Source: Rhizobium sp. GN54
Lineage (GTDB): Bacteria > Pseudomonadota > Alphaproteobacteria > Rhizobiales > Rhizobiaceae
Length of the DNA stretch: 64,000 bases
Assembly (NCBI RefSeq): GCF_021026345.1
Contig: NZ_JAJNCZ010000013.1
Coordinates: forward strand, 59,586 to 123,585
Direction: 5' to 3'
Below the pieces are notes generated by a model. The model was not told where the DNA came from. It was given only the letters and a program-made list of their open reading frames with translations, and did no database searches. Numbering within the stretch: position 1 is the first letter of the stretch; the number at the start of each line of letters is the position of its first letter. Shown here in pieces: positions 18,249 through 27,172 of the stretch. The translations under genes were made by a program, and so were the position numbers.

Positions 18249-19055
18249 ATGGCAGGCGGAATGATGCGGGTGACCGCCCTTCTCAGCGTGAGTTTTGCTC
18301 TGACGAATGCCGCGGTCGCGCAGGAGAGCAGCGCCGACCTGGCGAAGAAGCTGTCCAATCCCGTCGCGTCGATGATCAGCGTACCGTTCCAGTTCAACTA
18401 CGACCGTGGCTTCGGTCCGGAAGACGGGAACCGGGAGACGCTGAACATCCAGCCTGTCGTCCCCATATCGCTGAACGATGATTGGAACCTCATCTCCCGG
18501 ACCATCATGCCGGTCATCTGGCAGGATGACATTGCCGGTCCGTCGGGCCACCAGTTCGGGCTCGGCGATATCACCCAGAGCCTGTTCTTCTCTCCCAAGC
18601 AACCCGGACCCGGCGGATTGATCTGGGGCCTCGGCCCGGTATTCCTGATCCCGACCGCCACGGACGATCTCACCGGCAGCGGCAAATGGGGCGCCGGCCC
18701 GACCGGCGTGGCGCTGAAGCAGGACGGTCCCTGGACCTATGGGCTTCTGGCCAACCATATCTGGTCGTTTGCCGGTCAGGATGACCGCACGGACGTCAAT
18801 TCGACCTTCCTGCAGCCCTTCCTGTCCTACACGACCCACGATGCGTGGACGTTCACCCTCAACACCGAATCCACCTACGACTGGGAGGGCGACCAGTGGT
18901 CGGTTCCCGTCAATGTCATGGTCGGAAAACTGGTGAAATTCGATCGGCAGCCGGTGAGTTTCACGGCCGGCCTGCGCTACTGGGCCGACGCGCCGGAAAA
19001 CGGCCCGGAAGGCCTCGGCTTCCGCTTCGTGGTGACGTTTCTTTTTCCGCAGTAG
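18249..19055 (+). CDS. Outer-membrane-like transporter protein
   Basis: A 268-residue exported protein. The N-terminus is a signal peptide (hydrophobic core VTALLSVSFALTNAAVA, cut after AVA-QE). The rest alternates short beta strands with aromatic ends, such as LIWGLGPVFLIPTAT and WTYGLLANHIWSFAG, ending in FRFVVTFLFPQ with a terminal aromatic pair, as in outer-membrane barrels. Similar proteins are annotated simply as transporter or neuromedin-U-like; their cargo is unknown. It stands alone, about 100 bp after pit; no operator was seen. Confidence 0.65.
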   Translation: MAGGMMRVTALLSVSFALTNAAVAQESSADLAKKLSNPVASMISVPFQFNYDRGFGPEDGNRETLNIQPVVPISLNDDWNLISRTIMPVIWQDDIAGPSGHQFGLGDITQSLFFSPKQPGPGGLIWGLGPVFLIPTATDDLTGSGKWGAGPTGVALKQDGPWTYGLLANHIWSFAGQDDRTDVNSTFLQPFLSYTTHDAWTFTLNTESTYDWEGDQWSVPVNVMVGKLVKFDRQPVSFTAGLRYWADAPENGPEGLGFRFVVTFLFPQ

Positions 19056-19059
19056 AGAC

Positions 19060-19083
19060 ACGCCGGCCCGGTCATGCCGGCGT
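19060..19083 (+). terminator. Hairpin after the outer-membrane-like gene
   Basis: ACGCCGGC (19060-19067) and GCCGGCGT (19076-19083) form a perfect 8-bp stem with an 8-nt loop five bases after the stop. There is no T-run, so it could be a transcript-stabilising hairpin rather than an intrinsic terminator. Confidence 0.35.
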
Positions 19084-19301
19084 CCGTGGGTACTCCGCCA
19101 CCGCATGGGTCTGCCTTGGAGGGACCATCTATCTTTATTCCGCTGCTTGATGAATAATAAACGAACAATCCCGTCATTCCTTGTACTGCCTTGCGGTTCA
19201 AGCTATGCGTGCATCCGATACCGTGCCGATGGGTCTGCAGACCCGGATATCGCCGTTGGGCGATTGGATTTCTCGAGACTGAAGCAGGGAGGGCCGAGGT
19301 C

Positions 19302-20762
19302 ATGGGTGCCGACAGGTTTTCGTGTCAATTGCGTTCCGGTCTTGCCGTCGCCCTGTTGCTGGGTCTTGCCGGGGGTTTCCAACCGGCAGGCCGGGCGCTG
19401 GCGCAGGAGCAGACGGCGGCCGCATCCGCCGCGACCGGACAGGATGGCGACGAGCAGCCGGATCTTCTGACAGAAGACGAACTCGAGGTTCTGGTTGCGC
19501 GCGTTGCGCTCTATCCGGACGAACTGGTCGCCCTCGTCAGCTCCGCCTCGCTCTATCCGCTGCAGATCGTCGAGGCCGAGCGGTTCCTGCAGCAGAAGGC
19601 AAAGGACAAGGACCTGCAGCCGAAAGACAGCTGGGACAGCAGCATCATTTCGCTGCTCAACTATCCTGATATCGTCAAGATGATGAGCGAGGACCTCGAC
19701 TGGACCCAGGCGCTCGGTAGCGCGCTGGCCTACCAGCAGAAGGACGTGCTCATGGCCATCCAGACGCTGCGCGACAAGGCCGTCGCCGACGGTGTCATCA
19801 AGACGGACGACAAGGTGCAGATCGTCAACCAGGGCGACAACGTGGTGATCCAGCCGGCCGACCCGGAGAAGGTGTATGTGCCGCGATACGAGCCGGAGAT
19901 GCTCTATGAGCCCGGCTACGTGCCCGCCCCCATCACCTACTACGACGATCCCTACCCCAGCTACTACTATCCGTCCGCCCCCTATTTCGCAGCCGCCATC
20001 ACCGGTGGCGCGATCTGGGCTGCGACGGTGGACTGGGACGACTGGGGCGTGTGGGGCGGCCGCTGGGACGGCGACGTCGACATCGATTGCGACAAGTGCT
20101 TCAACGACATCGACATCGATCGCGACAAGTTCAAGATGAACGACGTCGACTGGAAGAACGTCGACCGTTCGAAGATCAAGTTCGACAAGAACCAGTTTAC
20201 CAATGTCGATCGCGACAGGCTCAAGAACGAGTTCAAGGGCAACCGCGACAACAACATCGCGAACCGTGCGAAGGAGGTGCGCCGCAACGGCGACGGCCGG
20301 ATCGCCAACCGGGGCGGGAAGATCTCGGTCGACGATGTTCGCAAGAGCAAGGTGGATGCCGATCGCGCCCGCCAGCGGGCCGGCAACATCGACCGAGGCA
20401 ACATCGATCGCGGCGGACAGGCGGCTGCCGCGCGCAGGGATGGCGGGAACGTCGCCAATCGCGCGGGCAGTTCCGCCGCTGCCAAGAAGGTGACCGGCGC
20501 CAAGTCGCAGAACATCAACCGCAAGGCGAACAAGCCGCGGCCCGGCGGGCAGGCGCAGAAGCGCTCCGGCGGAAAGCCGTCGGCGCTCGGCAAGGTGGGT
20601 AACGGCAAGAAGACGCAGTTTGCATCGCAGCGCGGGCGGCAATCCATGAGTGGCGGCGGCGGCCATCGCCGGCCGCAGGCCTCGGGCGGCCGCCGGGGTG
20701 GCGGTGGCGGTCATCATGGCGGCGGAAGGTCCCGCGGCGGCGGTGGCGGTCACAGGCGCTGA
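19302..20762 (+). CDS. DUF3300 domain envelope protein
   Basis: A 486-residue secreted or envelope protein. It has a signal peptide (core GLAVALLLGLAGGF, cleavage near ALA-QE). The DUF3300 domain spans roughly residues 55-215 (LTEDELEVLVARVALYPDELVALVSSAS onward) and ends in YVPRYEPEMLYEPGY. After a Trp-rich stretch (DWDDWGVWGGRWDG) come Asp-rich repeats of the DxDxDK type and a basic Arg/Asn/Gly tail ending in HHGGGRSRGGGGGHRR. The start at 19302 gives a clean signal peptide; the frame is open upstream without one. DUF2950 follows 23 bp later, a pairing seen in other genomes. Function is unknown. Confidence 0.82.
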   Translation: MGADRFSCQLRSGLAVALLLGLAGGFQPAGRALAQEQTAAASAATGQDGDEQPDLLTEDELEVLVARVALYPDELVALVSSASLYPLQIVEAERFLQQKAKDKDLQPKDSWDSSIISLLNYPDIVKMMSEDLDWTQALGSALAYQQKDVLMAIQTLRDKAVADGVIKTDDKVQIVNQGDNVVIQPADPEKVYVPRYEPEMLYEPGYVPAPITYYDDPYPSYYYPSAPYFAAAITGGAIWAATVDWDDWGVWGGRWDGDVDIDCDKCFNDIDIDRDKFKMNDVDWKNVDRSKIKFDKNQFTNVDRDRLKNEFKGNRDNNIANRAKEVRRNGDGRIANRGGKISVDDVRKSKVDADRARQRAGNIDRGNIDRGGQAAAARRDGGNVANRAGSSAAAKKVTGAKSQNINRKANKPRPGGQAQKRSGGKPSALGKVGNGKKTQFASQRGRQSMSGGGGHRRPQASGGRRGGGGGHHGGGRSRGGGGGHRR

Positions 20763-20785
20763 GACGAACCGGTCGGGAGGCGAAG

Positions 20786-21751
20786 ATGAGAAAAATTGCT
20801 TTTGACAGGCTGGTACGCTCGCTCACCGGAGCGATCCTTATCGGTGGCGCAATGCTGCAGGTTCCGGCGATGGCCGCGGACGAGCCGGACGACACGCCGC
20901 TCACGGAATTCCTGTCGGAGAAGGATCCGCCCGGCTTCGACACCCCGGAAAAGGCGGTGGAGGCCTTCAAGTTTGCCGTGACGGATGGCGGGTTCGACCA
21001 ACTGGCGGAACTTCTGGGTCTCGATCCGGCCAAGGCCAAGACAAGCGGCGACGCGATGGACACGTTTGCCGACATCCAGGCCGGCGTGCAGGAGAAGGTG
21101 GTCGTCGTCGATGAGGGCGCTGACAAGATCCTCGAGATCGGCAACATCCTCTGGCCCCTTCCCTTCCCGATCGTCCGCCACGACGACGGCAAGTGGGCCT
21201 TCGATACGCTTGCCGGCCTCGACGAGATTGCCGACCGGCACGTGGGCGAGAACGAACTGGAGACGATCGACACGTTGAAGGCCTATGTCGATGCCCAGGA
21301 GGACTATGCCTCGCAGGATCGGGACGGCGACGGGGTGCTCGAATATGCCCAGAAGCTGATCAGCAGCGAGGGCGCGCACGACGGGCTCTACTGGCCGGCC
21401 GAGCAGGGTGACGCCGAGCAGAGCCCGGCCGGCCCGGCGCTCGCCGATGGCGATGCGTTCGAGAAGGCAAAGGCCGGCGAAGGCTATCACGGCTACCGCT
21501 ACCGCATCCTCGGCGGACAGGGCGACAATATCGCCGGCGGCAAGTACGACTATGTCATCAACGGCAACATGATCGCCGGTCACGGCGTGGTGGCCTGGCC
21601 CGTCCGGTACGGCATCACCGGCGTGAAGACCTTCCTCGTCAACAAGAACGGGATCATCTACGAGGCCGACCTCGGCGAGAATACGCCGGAGATTGCCTCA
21701 CGGATCCGCACCTTCAACCCGAACGACGAATGGGACATCGTCCAGGAATGA
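20786..21751 (+). CDS. DUF2950 family envelope protein
   Basis: A 321-residue exported protein with a signal peptide (LTGAILIGGAMLQVPAMAA). The remainder matches DUF2950: FDTPEKAVEAFKFAV, then AYVDAQEDYASQDRDGDGVLEYAQKL, the YWPAE motif, GYHGYRYRIL, and the C-terminal FLVNKNGIIYEADLGENT. It follows the DUF3300 gene with a GGGAGGCG ribosome-binding site, so the two are one operon and probably act together in the periplasm or cell surface. No enzymatic motif is recognisable. Confidence 0.82.
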   Translation: MRKIAFDRLVRSLTGAILIGGAMLQVPAMAADEPDDTPLTEFLSEKDPPGFDTPEKAVEAFKFAVTDGGFDQLAELLGLDPAKAKTSGDAMDTFADIQAGVQEKVVVVDEGADKILEIGNILWPLPFPIVRHDDGKWAFDTLAGLDEIADRHVGENELETIDTLKAYVDAQEDYASQDRDGDGVLEYAQKLISSEGAHDGLYWPAEQGDAEQSPAGPALADGDAFEKAKAGEGYHGYRYRILGGQGDNIAGGKYDYVINGNMIAGHGVVAWPVRYGITGVKTFLVNKNGIIYEADLGENTPEIASRIRTFNPNDEWDIVQE

Positions 21752-21791
21752 CAGTCGGCTCGGGCGCTGCGCGATGCAGCGCAGGCTGGGC

Positions 21792-22571
21792 TCAGACCTG
21801 GCGTGCCAGGTCGGCGAGGTAGGTGTTCTCCGCCCGCGAACCCGCATAGGCGGCAGGGTCGATCTCGGCGAAGATCAGGGCCTCCCCTTCTGCCGGCGCT
21901 TGCGCCAGCAGGCTGCCGTCGGGTGCCGCGATGCGCGACAGGCCGGCATAGCCAAACAGGGCGTCGGCGCCGCAATGATTGACATAGGCGACGAAGACCT
22001 GGTTTTCGAAGGCGCGCACTTGGATCATCTTCTCGGCGACGAAGGTGCCCGAGGCGCTCTTCGGAAGCGCCGTCGGCACGACGACGAGGTCGACGCCGGA
22101 AAGCGCCAGCCGGCGGACGTTCTCCGGGAACTCGACGTCGTAGCAGATCAGCATGCCGAGATTGAGCCCGCAGAGCTTGACCTGCACCGAGGATGGAACG
22201 TCGGGGCGAAACCACTGCCGCTCGTAGTCGCCGTAGAGATGGGACTTGCGGTAGACGGCGTTCGTCCCGATGCCGTCGGTGAAAAGGGCGCTGTTATAGA
22301 CGTCGTCGCCGTCGCGCTCGGCAAAGCCTGCGATGATCGCAAGGCCGCTTTTGCGGGCGATCGCCGAAAGGCTGTCTGCGATCGCGCCTTCGGCCGGCGA
22401 GGCAGTCCCGGCAAAGGCGGCACCGGCGCCGTAGCCCGGCACAGCGAGTTCCGGCGCGATCAGGAGCTTCGCCCCGCCTTCGGCGGCCGCCTTCGCGGCG
22501 CTGGCGATCCGCGCGACGTTGGTATCGACGTCGCCGGGGATGGCCTGCATCTGCAGGGCTGCGATCTTCAT
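21792..22571 (-). CDS. Carbon-nitrogen hydrolase (nitrilase superfamily)
   Basis: A 259-residue cytoplasmic enzyme with the Glu-Lys-Cys triad of the nitrilase superfamily: Glu41 in IAPELAVPG, Lys109 in YRKSHLYG and Cys143 in LICYDVEFPE. Family members hydrolyse amides, carbamoyl compounds or nitriles. GGGAGG lies just before the ATG. It is the last gene of a leftward series beginning with the ABC transporter ATPase near 31.3 kb and lies 91 bp behind a kinase-fold gene, so its substrate is probably an amide intermediate of that catabolic route. Confidence 0.85.
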   Translation of the reverse strand: MKIAALQMQAIPGDVDTNVARIASAAKAAAEGGAKLLIAPELAVPGYGAGAAFAGTASPAEGAIADSLSAIARKSGLAIIAGFAERDGDDVYNSALFTDGIGTNAVYRKSHLYGDYERQWFRPDVPSSVQVKLCGLNLGMLICYDVEFPENVRRLALSGVDLVVVPTALPKSASGTFVAEKMIQVRAFENQVFVAYVNHCGADALFGYAGLSRIAAPDGSLLAQAPAEGEALIFAEIDPAAYAGSRAENTYLADLARQV

Positions 22572-22662
22572 GCACTATCCTCCCGGTTGCGGGCGCCCTG
22601 GAATATGGGGGCGTCCGGTGCATTTGCAAACCTGCCACTCCGGCACGGTTCGCTGCAAGCCG

Positions 22663-23955
22663 TCATCCCTTGGCAGGATCGATGGAATTGAGAAAGCGCG
22701 ACACGACGTCGTCACCCTCGACGGGCTCGCTTCCCGCCATGACGGCGACGGAAAAGCCGATCAGCGAGGAGACCGGATTGTGTGTCGTGGCGCCCGCCCG
22801 CAGGTTCATCACCAGCGTGGGGCAGAGGAACAGGCCGAGACGGATCACCGTGCGCCAGTCGGCCGGCAGCATGTCGCGGGCGGCGAGCTCGGCCAGCAGC
22901 GGACGCCACAGCCGCTCGGCCTTCACCTGCAGGAGGCCGAGCCGTACGGCGCTCGGCGCCCAGTCCGTGGTGACGTCGAGCACGCCATCGGCATAGGCCG
23001 CCGTCGCCGAATAGCGCTCCGCCGCCAGCGCGGGATCGTAGAGCCAGAGCGGGTGGGCGAGGATGTTGTGGAAGGTCGTCTTGATCTCTGCCAAAAGCGT
23101 CGGCACATGCTCGCCGGCAAAAGCCGGGTCGAAGAAGGCGAGCGCGGCGCGGCCCTCCTTCTCCTGATACCAGACATTGGCATTGTGGGCGTCGCCATGG
23201 GCGGTCACCCCGCCGGCGTCGGCAAGGCTCTCCGGCTTCAGCCGCTGTACGGCGGCGTCGAAAAGTTCGCCGACAGACCTTTCATAGAACACGCCGTTGA
23301 CACGGAACCGCGCCTGCGAAAACGTCTTCCAGACGAGGCTCGCGCCATCAAAGGCAAAGTGCTTGCCAACGTAGAAGCCCGCGAGACGCCCGCCGGGGTA
23401 ATGGCCTTCGGGGAGTTCCACCAGCCGGCCGTGGAACAGCCGGTGGACGGGCTCTGCGGCCGCCTGCTGCGGCGTCACGGGATGCAATGTCTGCCGGTAG
23501 ACCGCGAGCACGGCTTCGGTCAGGCCCGTCTCGGCGGCAACGGCAAGGTCGATCCCATCGGCGTCCGGCTGCAGGTCGAGCGCGCGCAGCACGTCGGAAA
23601 AGCGGGGATCGGTGCGGCGGCGATAGACGAGGATCTGCTCGCCCGGCAGGACGGACATCAGCACCGGCTGGTCGACGGGCAGGCCGGCGCGGGCGAGGAT
23701 GTCGGCGCGGTAGTATTCGCCGGTCATCGCCTCCTCGCCGTCCTCCTGATGGAACTTGAAGAAGAAGCTGCCGTCCGCCGTCTCGAAGAAGCCGTTCAGC
23801 GAGTTGAGGCTGTACTGGTCGTGATTGATCGTCAGGCCCGTGGCCTCGATCGAAAAGAGACTGCGCAGAAGCTCGACGAGCATGGCTTCTGCCACGCCGT
23901 CGCGCGCGCCGGCGAGCCGGCGGATCTCCGCAGTCCTGCTGGGGGCGATGCTCAT
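22663..23955 (-). CDS. APH-like phosphotransferase/kinase-fold protein
   Basis: A 430-residue protein. The Brenner-type motif HGDAHNANV near residue 270 and the downstream FFDPAFAGEHVP, corresponding to the Mg-binding DxD-like segment, place it in the protein-kinase-like/aminoglycoside phosphotransferase fold. The N-lobe includes FFFKFHQED with a possible ATP-binding lysine. Start at 23955 is chosen because AGGAG lies 9 bp upstream; the frame extends into the regulator gene but without a site. It may phosphorylate a small metabolite of the operon. The assignment to a fold is fair; the substrate is unknown. Confidence 0.65.
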   Translation of the reverse strand: MSIAPSRTAEIRRLAGARDGVAEAMLVELLRSLFSIEATGLTINHDQYSLNSLNGFFETADGSFFFKFHQEDGEEAMTGEYYRADILARAGLPVDQPVLMSVLPGEQILVYRRRTDPRFSDVLRALDLQPDADGIDLAVAAETGLTEAVLAVYRQTLHPVTPQQAAAEPVHRLFHGRLVELPEGHYPGGRLAGFYVGKHFAFDGASLVWKTFSQARFRVNGVFYERSVGELFDAAVQRLKPESLADAGGVTAHGDAHNANVWYQEKEGRAALAFFDPAFAGEHVPTLLAEIKTTFHNILAHPLWLYDPALAAERYSATAAYADGVLDVTTDWAPSAVRLGLLQVKAERLWRPLLAELAARDMLPADWRTVIRLGLFLCPTLVMNLRAGATTHNPVSSLIGFSVAVMAGSEPVEGDDVVSRFLNSIDPAKG

Positions 23956-24001
23956 GGGCGGGGACTCCTGTAGGCTGGCAGGCCAGGCATTTTCACCGGC
24001 C

Positions 24002-24751
24002 TCATTTGCTGTCTGGACGATAGCGGCTGCCGAGCGTGTAGCGGCTGCCGACATAGCTGAAGACGTTGACGGTGGCGACGACGGGGCCGCTCCAGGTCTT
24101 GCGATCGAGCACCAGGCAGCTGTCGCCCGGCTGGATATGGAGCAGGCGCGCCTCGTCTGCGCCGGCGGGCCGGGCGCTGATCAGGTGCTCCACCTCCGTC
24201 AGCGGCGTCGCGTTCTGCAGGTAGTCATAGGTGGCGGTCCGGGTGAAGTCCTGCTCGACATAGCCGGAGACGAGATCGGGGTTGACGTAGCGCTCCTCGA
24301 GCTGCACCGGCAGGTCGTTTTCGAAGTGGATGATGATGGAATGGTCCACCCGCCGCGCCGCGGCGAACTCAAAGGCGAGCAGCAGTTGCGGCGTTGGCCA
24401 CTCGATGCGCTCCAGCACGACGACCTCGGCACGATGGCGGCTGCCGCGGGCGCGGATCTCGGTGGCGATGTTGCTGATCTCGATCAGCGTCGACTGCGGT
24501 TTCGGCGGGGCGACGAAGGTGCCGACACCTTGGATGCGGCGCAGGTGGCCCTCGGACGTCAGCTCCCGCAGGGCGCGGTGCACCGTCATGCGGGATACCC
24601 CGAGTGCCAAGACGAGTTCGTGTTCCGACGGCAGCCGTGTGTTTCGCGCCCACTTGCCGCTGCCGATGTTGCCGAGGACGAAATCCTTGACCTTCTCGTA
24701 GAGAGGGGACGCGGAATCGGAAAGCACGTCCATGGTCACTGTCTCCCGCAT
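24002..24751 (-). CDS. GntR/HutC family transcriptional regulator
   Basis: A 249-residue regulator. The N-terminal winged helix-turn-helix is seen in YEKVKDFVLGNI, LPSEHELVLALGVSRMTVHRAL and GHLRRIQGVGTFVA. A UTRA ligand domain follows, ending in DSCLVLDRKTWSG. Start at 24751 is preferred: GGGAG lies 7 bp upstream, and the next upstream candidate would overlap it. It is embedded in the catabolic operon and is the likely repressor acting at the two similar operator-like sites near 31.37 and 32.32 kb. Despite the HutC type, no hut genes are present. Confidence 0.88.
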   Translation of the reverse strand: MRETVTMDVLSDSASPLYEKVKDFVLGNIGSGKWARNTRLPSEHELVLALGVSRMTVHRALRELTSEGHLRRIQGVGTFVAPPKPQSTLIEISNIATEIRARGSRHRAEVVVLERIEWPTPQLLLAFEFAAARRVDHSIIIHFENDLPVQLEERYVNPDLVSGYVEQDFTRTATYDYLQNATPLTEVEHLISARPAGADEARLLHIQPGDSCLVLDRKTWSGPVVATVNVFSYVGSRYTLGSRYRPDSK

Positions 24752-24789
24752 ATTGTCGCTCCCGTTCAAGCCGGCTGCCGGTGTCGCCG

Positions 24790-25803
24790 TCAGTCGGCAA
24801 TCGCCACGATGGTCTTGAGCGCGGCCGTTTTGCCCTTCAGCAGCCTTTCATAGGCGTCGGGTACCGCATCGAGCGAGGGCAGGATCTCGATCAGGCGGGC
24901 CAGCCTTTCGGCAAGCCGCGGCAGAAGCGCGACGGCATCGGGCAGTTCGCCGGCGAAGGCGTGGCAGCCGACCAGCGCGATTTCGCGCTCGACCAGAACG
25001 TTGGGGTCGAAATCGAGACGACCGTGGCTGATGCCGACGAGAGCCAGCGCCCCGCCGCCGTGCAGCAGGTCCAGCGCGGCTGCGATCGCCGCCGTGCTTC
25101 CGGTCGCATCGACCGCATGGCGCAGCCGTGCGTCGCCAAGGGCCGTGGAAACGGCCCCGGCATCGAGCGCGACGATCCGGCCGCCGGTCAATTGTGCGAC
25201 CGTCTCCGCCCGGGCAGCGTTGCGGTCGGAGAGCAGGACCGGGCCGTCGTGCAGGTCGGAAAGCAGCAACGCGGTCAGGCCGCCGATCGTGCCGCAGCCG
25301 ACGACGAGCACCGGTTCGCCGGCGCCGGGGGCAAGGCGGCGTACGGCGTGCAAGGCGACTGCGAGCGGCTCGGCCATCGCCGCAACCCTTGCCGGCACCG
25401 ATGCTTCATGACTCACGAGCAGACGGGCGGGGAGTTGAACGGCTTCGGCAAAGCCGCCGTCGCAGACCTCGCCGACGAAGCCGAGTCTCTCGCAGACATT
25501 GCTGCGGCCACTCCGGCAGGCGGGGCATTCGCCGCACCAGAAGCGCGAATCCGCCACGACGAGGTCGCCGGCGGACAGATCGGACACCCCCTCGCCCACC
25601 GCGGTCACCCGGCCGCAGAACTCGTGGCCGGCGGTGGAGGGCCGGCGGCTGATCCACTGGCCGGTGCGGTAGTTGTGCAGGTCCGATCCGCAGATGCCCG
25701 CCGCGCGGACGTCGAGATTGACGAAGCCGGCGGGCGGGGTGCCGGGACGCTCGGCCTGCTCCACCCGCAGGTCCATGGCATCATACAGCCGGACGGCCTT
25801 CAT
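24790..25803 (-). CDS. Zinc-dependent alcohol dehydrogenase
   Basis: A 337-residue medium-chain dehydrogenase. The catalytic-zinc region AAGICGSDLHNYR and GHEFCGRV, the structural-zinc cysteines in CGECPACRSGRSNVC, and the NAD-binding GCGTIGGLTALLL are all present. It oxidises a polyol or secondary alcohol and resembles threonine or sorbitol dehydrogenases. Its start is 4 bp from the HisD-like stop, so the two oxidoreductases are coupled. A role alongside the HisD-like enzyme in oxidising one imported alcohol is likely but not proven. Confidence 0.87.
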   Translation of the reverse strand: MKAVRLYDAMDLRVEQAERPGTPPAGFVNLDVRAAGICGSDLHNYRTGQWISRRPSTAGHEFCGRVTAVGEGVSDLSAGDLVVADSRFWCGECPACRSGRSNVCERLGFVGEVCDGGFAEAVQLPARLLVSHEASVPARVAAMAEPLAVALHAVRRLAPGAGEPVLVVGCGTIGGLTALLLSDLHDGPVLLSDRNAARAETVAQLTGGRIVALDAGAVSTALGDARLRHAVDATGSTAAIAAALDLLHGGGALALVGISHGRLDFDPNVLVEREIALVGCHAFAGELPDAVALLPRLAERLARLIEILPSLDAVPDAYERLLKGKTAALKTIVAIAD

Positions 25804-25806
25804 CGC

Positions 25807-27135
25807 TCAGGCATCCTTCTTCAGATAGGCGTCGCGCACAGGCGATACGGCGAGCGCATGCGAGGAGAAGCCCTCGTAGAGCGCCAGGTTGTGCGAATGC
25901 CTGGCGAATTCGGGGTAGGCCGGTGCGGTGACGTAGCCGATCGAGCTGCGCTTGACGAAATCGGTCACCGACAGCGGGCCGAAGGTGCGCGCCCAGCGGC
26001 TTGTCGGCAGCACTGCGTTCGGCCCGAGCGAAAAGTTGGCGATGCTGACGGGCGTGTGCGTGCCCATCAGAATCTCCGAGGCCTCGGTGATGTGGCCGAG
26101 ATGGATGAAGGGCTCGGTGGAGAGCAGTTCCAGGTGCTCCGGCGCGTAGGCGTTGACGAAGGCGTAGCTTTGCTCGATCGACGAGGTCAGCACCACGCCG
26201 CCGGTCTTGCCGGTCAGCACCGCCTTGGAGAAGGCGACGCGCTGTTCGGTCATCCGGCTCCAGTGGTCGGGAAGTGCCGCCAGCGCTTGTTCTGCGACAC
26301 GGCGGCTGTGGGTGACGAGATAGGCGGACGAATCCGGGCCGTGTTCCGCCTCGATCAGGAGGTCGAGGGCGGCTAGGCCGCCATGGACAGTGTCGTCGGC
26401 GAGGATCATGACCTCCGAGGGTCCGGCCGGCAGGCCGGTGTCGATGACGCCGGACAACGCGCGCTTGGCAGCGACGACCCAGGGACTGCCGGGGCCGACG
26501 ATCTTCAGCGCAGGCTTCACCGTTTCGGTGCCGTAGGCGACGGCGGCGACGGCCTGGGCGCCGCCGACCTTGTAGACTGTCTCGACGCCGGCAAGTCGGG
26601 CGGCCACGAGCGTTGCCGCGTCCACCGTGCCGTCCGGCGCCGGCGGGGTGACGATCGCAAGTTCGGGCACGCCGGCGACGACCGCCGGCACCGACGTCAT
26701 CATCGTGACCGACGGGAACGAGCCCTTGCCGCGCGGGACATAGAGCGCCACCGACCGGATCGGCGTGAAGCGGTCACCGGCAAAGGCGCCGGGCCGGATC
26801 TCCTTCAGCCACATCGCCTCGGGCTTCTGTTCCTCGTGGAAATGGCGGATGTTCTCGATGCCGAACTTGATGGACTCGATGACGCTGTCGTCGACTAGCT
26901 TGAAGGCCGCGTCGAATTCGGCTTCGGTCACCTTCAGATTCGCCTCAGTGACGGCAGCCTTGTCGAGATCGCGGCCGAAGCGCGCGAGTGCCGCGTCGCC
27001 TTCGGTGCGGACCGCCTCGAGGATGGGGGCGACCTTCTCGATGAAGCTCGAGATGTCGGTTTCCGAGCGGCGCAGCAGGGCGGCCTTCTCGTCGGCGGAC
27101 AACTTCGGATATTCGTAGAATGACACGTCAGTCAT
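25807..27135 (-). CDS. Histidinol-dehydrogenase-family protein, not canonical HisD
   Basis: A 442-residue HisD-fold enzyme. Signatures: YVPRGKGSFPS, GPGSPWV, LPAGPSEVMILAD, and EAEHGPDSS. The acid/base pair Glu333-His334 (NAYAPEHLE) and His265, His426 are kept. At positions matching E. coli HisD metal ligands Gln259 and Asp360 it has Glu262 and Asn367. This argues against histidine biosynthesis and for a specialised relative; the HisD family includes HpsN (sulfopropanediol 3-dehydrogenase), and an SDR and Zn-ADH nearby would fit a DHPS-like route. AAGGA lies 7 bp before ATG 27135. Located between the transporter genes and the Zn-ADH. The substrate is inferred only from context. Confidence 0.8.
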   Translation of the reverse strand: MTDVSFYEYPKLSADEKAALLRRSETDISSFIEKVAPILEAVRTEGDAALARFGRDLDKAAVTEANLKVTEAEFDAAFKLVDDSVIESIKFGIENIRHFHEEQKPEAMWLKEIRPGAFAGDRFTPIRSVALYVPRGKGSFPSVTMMTSVPAVVAGVPELAIVTPPAPDGTVDAATLVAARLAGVETVYKVGGAQAVAAVAYGTETVKPALKIVGPGSPWVVAAKRALSGVIDTGLPAGPSEVMILADDTVHGGLAALDLLIEAEHGPDSSAYLVTHSRRVAEQALAALPDHWSRMTEQRVAFSKAVLTGKTGGVVLTSSIEQSYAFVNAYAPEHLELLSTEPFIHLGHITEASEILMGTHTPVSIANFSLGPNAVLPTSRWARTFGPLSVTDFVKRSSIGYVTAPAYPEFARHSHNLALYEGFSSHALAVSPVRDAYLKKDA

Positions 27136-27172
27136 GGTCTTGTCCTTCATGCAGGCCAGCGGGGCTGCGCCG

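Noticed and set aside
22519..23973. 484-residue open frame on the plus strand
   Set aside because: Antisense to the kinase-fold gene with its HGDxH motif; no family resemblance.
24002..24751. Histidine utilisation repressor HutC
   Set aside because: The family fits, but hutU, hutH, hutI and hutG are absent; the name would imply a role not supported here.
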